Assembly: GCF_028649475.1 (NCBI RefSeq)
Contig: NZ_JAQSIP010000014.1
Location: forward strand, 1 to 64,000
Length of the DNA stretch: 64,000 nt
Reading direction: 5' to 3'
Origin: Curvibacter cyanobacteriorum
GTDB lineage: Bacteria; Pseudomonadota; Gammaproteobacteria; Burkholderiales; Burkholderiaceae_C
Part shown: piece after piece, positions 55,202 to 64,000 of the stretch
How positions within the stretch are numbered: the stretch's first letter is position 1
Layout: every line of letters starts with the position of its first letter
Notes under the pieces: model-generated
Told to the model about the DNA's origin: nothing
Databases searched by the model: none
What the model saw: only the letters and a program-made list of their open reading frames with translations
Position numbers and translations under genes: made by a program

Positions 55202-57199
55202 TCAGGCCGCGGCCACCAGGCGCAGCAACTCGGCGCCGTCGCCCACCTGGTCGCCCGGGGCGAACAGCAGCTCCTGCACCACACCGTCGGCCGGGGCGGC
55301 GATGGTGTGCTCCATCTTCATGGCCTCCATCACGGCCAGGGCCTGGCCCTTGCTGACCTGGTCGCCCGCCTTGACCGCGAACGACACCACCTTGCCCGGC
55401 ATGGGCGCGGTCAGGCGGCCGCCTTCGGACTGGCTTTCGCCGGCGTGGGCCAGCAGGTCGACCACGGTGATGCGGGTCGCGCCCGCGGCGGCAAACACAT
55501 GGGCCACGTCGCCCAGCAGGTCCACCTGCACGGTGAGGCGTTGGCCCGCGAAGGTGATCTCCAGGCCTTGCGGCAGGGCACGCCATTGCAGGGCGCCGCT
55601 GTGCTCGCCCACGCTGAGCTGCAGGCTGCCGTCATGGCGGTACAGCAGGCGCGCCTCGTGCGGCTGGTCCTGGAACACCAGGCCAAAGCGGCGCACCGGC
55701 TCGCCGTGCGAGGCCCAGCCATCGCGCCGGCTGAAGGGGTCGGCGCCGGCCTGGGCCTGCTCCTGCGCCAGGGTGTGGGCCACCACCGCGGCGCTGGCCA
55801 CGGCCAGGCCCAGGCGCTCCTGGTGGAACAGCACGGCCTGCTCGCGCGGGATCAGCGCGGTGTCCAGCCGCGCCTGGGCAAACGAGTCGCTGCGCAGCAC
55901 ATGGCGCAGGAACTGCACATTGGTCGCCAGGCCCACGATGTGGGTCTGCGCCAGGGCACGGTCCAGGCGGGCCAGCGCTTCTTCGCGGGTGGCGCCGTGC
56001 ACGATCAGCTTGGCCACCATGGAGTCGTAGTAGGGGCTGATGGTGTCGCCCTCGCGCACGCCGTCGTCGATGCGCACCACGCCGCGCTCAAAACTGGTGC
56101 AGGCGGGCTTGCGGTAGACGTTCAGGCGACCGGTGGCCGGCAGGAACTGGTTGTCGGGGTTCTCGGCGCAGATGCGGGCCTCGATCGCATGGCCCTGCAG
56201 GCGCAGCTCGGACTGCTGCAGCGGCAGCGGCTCACCGGCGGCCACGCGCAATTGCCACTCGACCAGGTCGAGGCCGGTGATGGCTTCGGTGACCGGGTGC
56301 TCGACCTGCAAACGGGTGTTCATCTCCATGAAGAAGAAGTTCATGCTGCCGTCGGCGCGTTGTTCAACGATGAACTCCACCGTGCCCGCGCCCACGTAGT
56401 TCACGGCGCGCGCCGCGGCCACGGCGGCCTGGCCCATCTGTTCGCGCAGGGCCGGGCTGAGGCCCGGGGCCGGGGCTTCCTCGAGCACCTTCTGGTGGCG
56501 GCGCTGCACCGAGCAGTCGCGCTCGAACAGGTACACGCATTGGCCATGCTGGTCGCCAAAGACCTGGATCTCGATGTGGCGCGGGCGCTGCACGTACTTC
56601 TCGATCAGCACCGCGTCGTCGCCAAAGCTGTTGCGCGCCTCGCGCTGGCAGGAGGCCAGGGCCTCGGCAAAGTCCGCCGCCTGCTCCACCGCCCGCATGC
56701 CCTTGCCGCCGCCGCCCGCGCTGGCCTTGATCAGCACCGGGTAGCCGATGCGGTCGGCCTCGCGCTGCAGCAAGGCGGGGTCCTGGTCACGGCCGTGGTA
56801 GCCGGGCACCAGGGGCACGCCGGCTTTCTCCATCAGCTGCTTGGACTCGGCCTTCAAGCCCATGGCCTGGATGGCCGAGGCCGGCGGGCCAATGAAGACC
56901 AGGCCCGCAGCGGTGCAGGCCTCGGCGAACTCTTCGTTCTCGCTCAGGAAACCGTAGCCCGGGTGCACCGCTTCGGCGCCCGTGGCCTGGGCCGCGGCGA
57001 TGATGCGCTGCCACTGCAGGTAGCTGTCCTTGGGGGCGCTGCCGCCGACATGCACCGCCTCGTCGCAGGCCGCCACATGCTTGGCCTGGGCGTCGGCATC
57101 GGAATAGACGGCCACCGTCTGCAGGCCCATGCGGCGGGCCGTGGCGGCGACGCGGCAGGCGATTTCGCCCCGGTTGGCGATCAGGATCTTCTTGAACAT
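55202..57199 (-). CDS. liuD: Methylcrotonyl-CoA carboxylase, biotin-containing alpha subunit
   Basis: Carries ATP-dependent biotin carboxylase and biotin-carrier functions, with the beta subunit at 59240-60844 as transferase. The 665-residue protein has FKKILIANRGEIACRV, the ATP loop KASAGGGGKGMR, EMNTRLQVEHPVTE, and a C-terminal biotinyl domain with the target Lys in EAMKMEHT (near residue 630). Propionyl-CoA or geranyl-CoA carboxylase subunits look similar. The methylcrotonyl assignment rests on the neighbouring hydratase and HMG-CoA lyase. It is separated from the beta subunit by the hydratase and a secreted hydrolase gene. Confidence 0.93.
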   Translation of the reverse strand: MFKKILIANRGEIACRVAATARRMGLQTVAVYSDADAQAKHVAACDEAVHVGGSAPKDSYLQWQRIIAAAQATGAEAVHPGYGFLSENEEFAEACTAAGLVFIGPPASAIQAMGLKAESKQLMEKAGVPLVPGYHGRDQDPALLQREADRIGYPVLIKASAGGGGKGMRAVEQAADFAEALASCQREARNSFGDDAVLIEKYVQRPRHIEIQVFGDQHGQCVYLFERDCSVQRRHQKVLEEAPAPGLSPALREQMGQAAVAAARAVNYVGAGTVEFIVEQRADGSMNFFFMEMNTRLQVEHPVTEAITGLDLVEWQLRVAAGEPLPLQQSELRLQGHAIEARICAENPDNQFLPATGRLNVYRKPACTSFERGVVRIDDGVREGDTISPYYDSMVAKLIVHGATREEALARLDRALAQTHIVGLATNVQFLRHVLRSDSFAQARLDTALIPREQAVLFHQERLGLAVASAAVVAHTLAQEQAQAGADPFSRRDGWASHGEPVRRFGLVFQDQPHEARLLYRHDGSLQLSVGEHSGALQWRALPQGLEITFAGQRLTVQVDLLGDVAHVFAAAGATRITVVDLLAHAGESQSEGGRLTAPMPGKVVSFAVKAGDQVSKGQALAVMEAMKMEHTIAAPADGVVQELLFAPGDQVGDGAELLRLVAAA

Positions 57200-57216
57200 A
57201 GCGTTGACTCCAAAAC

Positions 57217-58401
57217 TCAGGGGGCCCAGACAACGGTGTTGTCCACGGCGTACAGCTTGCAAACCTCGCCGCGGCGCGCCTGGCAGAAACCCAGGGCACG
57301 GCCAACAGCCCAATCGCCCGTGGCCCAGCCCAAGGCCCCGGTGGGGCTGATGGCAAAGGCGCGTGGCAGCGGACTGGCCAGGAACTTTTGATAGAACTGG
57401 GTGCGCGCGTTCTCGTTCACGGGCACCCGCTCGACGTCGGTCACGGCGACCGAGGCCTGGGCCGGCGGCAGCGGCGGCAGGCCGGCTTGCTGGAAGCCCA
57501 GCCGGGCCAGGAACGCATCCACCTGCGGCACCCAGTGGTCCATGTCGGCGGTGCTGCCGCTGTGGCCGTCGGTGCCCGAGGGGGCGAACTGGTGGAACTC
57601 GGCGGGCGCCCCGCCCTCGCGCCAGGCCTGGAACCAGCGGCGCGGGATCTCGGGGCCCCAGTAGCGGTCGTTCTCCCAGTACAGCCACAGCGTGGGCGCC
57701 AGGTCGGGCGTCGACTGCCGTCGCCACAGCGCTTGCAGCGCGTGCGGGCTGCAGGGGTTGCCGGTGCGCTGATCGGGGTCGCCACCGCTGCCGCCCGCCC
57801 AGTTGATGCCGCCCAGCAAGCCCTCGGGCTGGCGGGCCACGGTGGCCACCGCCGTCAGGCCGCCCACCGACTGGCCCATGACCAGCCAACGCGAGGCATC
57901 CACCTCGGGCAGGCTGCGGGCCCAGGCCCAGGTGGCCAGCACCTGGTCCGAGGCGGCCTTGGCCATCGGCTCCAGACGCGGGGCGTTGCAGGAGCCACTG
58001 CTTTCGGGGTCGAAGTCACCGTAGGTTTCGCCGTAGCCCACGCGCGTGGGCACCAGCACGACAAAGCCCTTGTGGGTCAGGTAGCGCGCGATGTGCTCGT
58101 AGCGCTGCCGCCCCTGCTGGGCCCGCTTGGCACTGACCGCGCGGCCGTGGTTGAAGATCACCAGGGGGAAGGGCCCCGTGCCGCGGGGGCGGAACACGGT
58201 GACCGGGATGTCACGGCTTTCTTCGCGCCCGTACAGGTCTTTGACGCGCACGGGGATGCGTCGCACCTCCTCGCGCAGGTCGACCGCGGGCGGCGGCTCC
58301 GTCGGCGCCGGGCTGGCCGGGGCTTGCGCCAGCGCCTGCCAGGCCACCAGGCTGCCCAACAGGGCCCACCGCCCCCGACGCATGGATGTCAACCAGGCCA
58401 T
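57217..58401 (-). CDS. Exported alpha/beta hydrolase (dienelactone-hydrolase-like)
   Basis: A 394-residue protein with a signal peptide (ending about AWQALAQA). The alpha/beta-hydrolase fold shows the oxyanion region VIFNHGRAVSAKR, the nucleophile elbow MGQSVGG (near residue 190), and a probable catalytic His in GTDGHSG. Four or more Cys lie in the mature part and may form disulfides. It is 6 nt from the hydratase gene and 17 nt from MCC alpha, so it is firmly inside the operon. A periplasmic esterase has no obvious place in CoA-ester breakdown; it could release a substrate such as an isovaleryl ester, which is speculation. Confidence 0.85.
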   Translation of the reverse strand: MAWLTSMRRGRWALLGSLVAWQALAQAPASPAPTEPPPAVDLREEVRRIPVRVKDLYGREESRDIPVTVFRPRGTGPFPLVIFNHGRAVSAKRAQQGRQRYEHIARYLTHKGFVVLVPTRVGYGETYGDFDPESSGSCNAPRLEPMAKAASDQVLATWAWARSLPEVDASRWLVMGQSVGGLTAVATVARQPEGLLGGINWAGGSGGDPDQRTGNPCSPHALQALWRRQSTPDLAPTLWLYWENDRYWGPEIPRRWFQAWREGGAPAEFHQFAPSGTDGHSGSTADMDHWVPQVDAFLARLGFQQAGLPPLPPAQASVAVTDVERVPVNENARTQFYQKFLASPLPRAFAISPTGALGWATGDWAVGRALGFCQARRGEVCKLYAVDNTVVWAP

Positions 58402-58407
58402 GACCGA

Positions 58408-59199
58408 TCAACCCAGCAGCCAGTTGGGCTTGCGCTTTTGCAGGAAGGACTGGATGCCCTCGCGCCCCTCGGGGCTGACGCGCACGTCGGCAATGCCCTC
58501 CACGGTGCTGCGGATCAGCGCGGCGTCGATGTCGCGCCCCGCCACGTCCTGCACCAGTTGCTTGCCCAGGCGCACGGCCTGCGGACCGGCGTTGAGCAAC
58601 TGCGCCACCACCTCGTTGACGCGGGTGTCGAGTTGGTCGGCGGCCACCACCTCGTGCACAAAGCCGATGCGCAAGGCCTCGGCGGCGCTGAAGCGCTCGG
58701 CCGTCAAAAAGTAGCGGTGCGCGGCGCGCGCGCCCATGGCGCGGATCACGTAGGGGCTGATGGTGGCGGGGATCAGGCCCAGCCGCGCCTCGCTGAGGCA
58801 GTAGCCCGCGGTGTCGACGCTGATCGCGATGTCGCAGGCCGCCACCAGACCGGTGCCACCCGCGTACACATCGCCCTGCACCCGGGCCACGGTGGGCTTG
58901 GGGCAGGCGTAGAGCACGCGCAGCATCTCGGCCAGTTGCTCGGCGTCGGCCAGGTTTTGCGCCCGGCTGTAGTCGGCCATGCGGCGCATCCAGTTCAGGT
59001 CGGCGCCGGCGCAAAACGCCGGGCCCTCGCCCGCCAGGACGATGGCGCGCACCTCGGGGTCGGCCCCGAGTTGCAAGAAGGCCTGTGTGAGTTCGGCAAT
59101 CACCGCTTCGTTGAAGGCGTTGCGCACGTCGGGGCGGTTCAGCGTGACGCGGGCCACGGGGCCGGGGGTCACGACCAGGGAAGGGGCAGAGGGGCTCAT
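58408..59199 (-). CDS. liuC: Enoyl-CoA hydratase family, probable methylglutaconyl-CoA hydratase
   Basis: Hydrates 3-methylglutaconyl-CoA to HMG-CoA. The 263-residue crotonase-fold protein shows GEGPAFCAGADLNWM (oxyanion hole), DVYAGGTGLVAACDIAIS, and FCLSEARLGL-like wording (YCLSEARLGLIPATISPYVI) with the catalytic Glu. The last is typical of the LiuC group. Its place between the two MCC subunits supports the assignment. It begins 40 nt after MCC beta and ends 6 nt before the exported hydrolase. Confidence 0.93.
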   Translation of the reverse strand: MSPSAPSLVVTPGPVARVTLNRPDVRNAFNEAVIAELTQAFLQLGADPEVRAIVLAGEGPAFCAGADLNWMRRMADYSRAQNLADAEQLAEMLRVLYACPKPTVARVQGDVYAGGTGLVAACDIAISVDTAGYCLSEARLGLIPATISPYVIRAMGARAAHRYFLTAERFSAAEALRIGFVHEVVAADQLDTRVNEVVAQLLNAGPQAVRLGKQLVQDVAGRDIDAALIRSTVEGIADVRVSPEGREGIQSFLQKRKPNWLLG

Positions 59200-59239
59200 G
59201 GGGTCGGTGCCAGGTGTTGGGTTCAGCGCGGCGCGGCCG

Positions 59240-60844
<1,605 letters not shown>

Positions 60845-60868
60845 GGTGGTGGGCTCCGGGGGCGACGC

Positions 60869-62590
<1,722 letters not shown>

Positions 62591-62715
62591 GTTCTTGTCT
62601 CCTCGGGCAAAGGGCGCAGCGCCGGGCGCGGCGAGTCGCCAGCATACGACCGCAGCGCCCCGGCACTGGGGCCAACGAGGTTGCATATTGCGCCAGCACT
62701 TGGCAAACTCTGCGC

Positions 62716-63780
62716 ATGCCCCACGCGTCCCCCGACCGGCCCGCCAGCGCGCGCCGCACGTCCCCGCCCACGCCCCCTCAGGCCGCTACACCGATGGCCT
62801 TTGTCCAGGCGATTGTGCGGGCATACGCACAGCGCGGACTGAGCCCCGACCAGGCCTTGAGAACCGCACAAATCGCGCCAGAGTCCGTGCAAGACAGCCG
62901 CCAACGCATCACCGCCTTGCAAATGGAACTGCTGTCGGGCGCGGCGATGCAGGAACTCGACGACGAAGCGCTGGGCTGGTTCGAGCGCCGCCTGCCCTGG
63001 GGCAGCTACGGCATGCTGGCCCGCGCCTCCATCAGTGCCCCCACGCTGGGCGTGGCGCTCAAGCGCTGGTGCCGCCACCACGGCCTGATCGCCAGCGACC
63101 TGCTGCTGCACACCAGCGAGCAGGGCAGCCGCGCCAGCATCACGCTGCAAGAGCGGCGCGAGCTGGGCGCGCAACGCGAGTTCTGCCTGGTCTCGGTGCT
63201 GCGCAACATCCATGGCCTGGCCTGCTGGTTGATCGACTCGCGCCTGCCCTTGCTGCAAGCGCAATTTCCGTTCGCGGCGCCGCCGCACGCCAGCGTCTAC
63301 CCGCTGCTGTTCCCGGGGCCAGTGCAGTTTGAAGTCGAGCAGGCGCGCATCGACTTCGACGCACGCTACCTGCACATGCCCCTGCGCCGCGACGAAGCGG
63401 CGCTGCAGCAGATGCTGCAACGCGCCCTGCCGCTGACCGTGCTGCAGTACCGGCGCGACCGCCTGCTGGTGCAGCGGGTGCGCCAGTTGCTGGTCAGCCA
63501 GCCGCAGGAGACCCAGAGCGCCGAGGCGCTGGCGCACTGGTTGCACATCTCGCCGCGCACCCTGCACCGCCAGCTCAAGGAAGAAGGCGCGACGCTGCAG
63601 GCGCTCAAGGACGAGGTGCGGCGCGACCGCGCCACCGAGCTGCTGCTGCGCACCCACAAGCCCATCAAGCAGGTGGCCGAGGCGGCGGGCTTCCGCAACG
63701 AAAAAAGCTTCATCCGCGCCTTCCGCGACTGGACCGGACACTCCCCGGCCGAGTTCAGGCGCCAGCCCGACCCGGCTTGA
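62716..63780 (+). CDS. AraC-family transcriptional regulator
   Basis: A 354-residue regulator of the type with an N-terminal arabinose-binding-like domain (from about residue 27, [20 protein letters not shown]) and a C-terminal double helix-turn-helix (about 250-345, [20 protein letters not shown], then [21 protein letters not shown]). Residues 1-26 are Pro/Ala/Thr-rich, so the ATG at 62794 is an alternative start. A TTGCAT / CAAACT pair with 17 bp spacing (62681-62709) could be its promoter. It is divergent from the acyl-CoA ligase gene with 125 bp between, and is very likely the regulator of that catabolic operon. Confidence 0.93.
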   Translation: MPHASPDRPASARRTSPPTPPQAATPMAFVQAIVRAYAQRGLSPDQALRTAQIAPESVQDSRQRITALQMELLSGAAMQELDDEALGWFERRLPWGSYGMLARASISAPTLGVALKRWCRHHGLIASDLLLHTSEQGSRASITLQERRELGAQREFCLVSVLRNIHGLACWLIDSRLPLLQAQFPFAAPPHASVYPLLFPGPVQFEVEQARIDFDARYLHMPLRRDEAALQQMLQRALPLTVLQYRRDRLLVQRVRQLLVSQPQETQSAEALAHWLHISPRTLHRQLKEEGATLQALKDEVRRDRATELLLRTHKPIKQVAEAAGFRNEKSFIRAFRDWTGHSPAEFRRQPDPA

Positions 63781-63909
63781 GGCGCCGGCGCGGCGCGATG
63801 TCGCCATTTGTGGTCACAAGGGCGCACACCGTGCCGCGGGCCGGACTACGCTGGCGCCAGCCCTGCTACCCCCATCGCCCGCCCAACCAACGCACGCTCC
63901 CTGCCCACC

Positions 63910-64000
63910 ATGATCACCCTGCACCACTGCGTCAGCGCCCGGTCCTTTCGTCCCTTGTGGATGCTCGAGGAACTGGGCCTGCCCTACACCCTGCGCATGC
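63910..64000 (+). CDS. Glutathione S-transferase, N-terminal fragment
   Basis: Only 30 codons are inside the window. MITLHHCVSARSFRPLWMLE is the first beta strand, active-site region and first helix of a thioredoxin-like GST N-terminal domain, with a Ser in the usual catalytic zone. The remainder lies beyond base 64000. The gap to the AraC gene (129 bp) is non-coding. Class and substrate cannot be decided. Confidence 0.8.
   Translation, partial: MITLHHCVSARSFRPLWMLEELGLPYTLRM

Overview
The window is high-GC DNA from a betaproteobacterium, most likely of the Comamonadaceae (Burkholderiales). This is inferred from gene content rather than from any database search. The pointers are a Bug-type solute receptor, a trimeric porin with a TTG start, the erpA / bactofilin / DUF6776 trio, DUF2917, DUF6279, a double-length UvrA, a SAH riboswitch upstream of ahcY, and a methylcrotonyl-CoA carboxylase operon with a divergent AraC regulator. 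Nearly all of it reads as ordinary chromosome with dense housekeeping genes. No rRNA, tRNA or CRISPR array was recognised.

Region 1 (1-735) is the only clearly mobile DNA. It holds the start of an IS3-family orfA with its IS end at 123, a 34-bp perfect palindrome, an unrecognised AT-richer ORF, and three 20-bp tandem repeats. The repeats end in a TGT-type terminus 23 bp from the glmS stop codon. Position, orientation and repeat sequence match the glmS-proximal right end of a Tn7-like transposon at attTn7. This is the most interesting observation in the window.

Region 2 (736-17800) is housekeeping: glmS, an Lrp-type regulator with candidate operators, glmU followed by a soluble histidine kinase, a DUF6279 lipoprotein, DUF2917, a LysR regulator, a GGDEF cyclase, tyrS, an M23 peptidase with anmK, an MFS pump, erpA, bactofilin, DUF6776, and rplM-rpsI. 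Region 3 (18000-28600) has a porin, a membrane Ser/Thr kinase, rlmJ, and the block ahcY, tlyA, metF, rlpA. An SAH riboswitch with an intrinsic terminator precedes ahcY, and prfC is divergent from it.

Region 4 (28800-37500) is a surface-glycan cluster: a GtrB-like glycosyltransferase, a GtrA flippase, an SGNH lipoprotein, two paralogous GT-C-like membrane proteins on either side of an acyltransferase-3 protein, and a HAD phosphatase. It resembles a three-component O-antigen modification system. Region 5 (37500-44500) has a Bug receptor and a 1915-residue tandem UvrA.

Region 6 (44600-51700) has a small Ala/Pro-rich membrane protein and an MHS transporter divergent from DUF485-actP. These are followed by a DnaQ-like exonuclease and a cNMP/CBS/DUF294 protein. 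Region 7 (51800-62600, minus strand) is a ten-gene run for leucine/isovalerate catabolism: acyl-CoA ligase, both MCC subunits, methylglutaconyl-CoA hydratase and HMG-CoA lyase, with accessory genes. It is divergent from an AraC regulator. The window ends in the start of a glutathione S-transferase gene.
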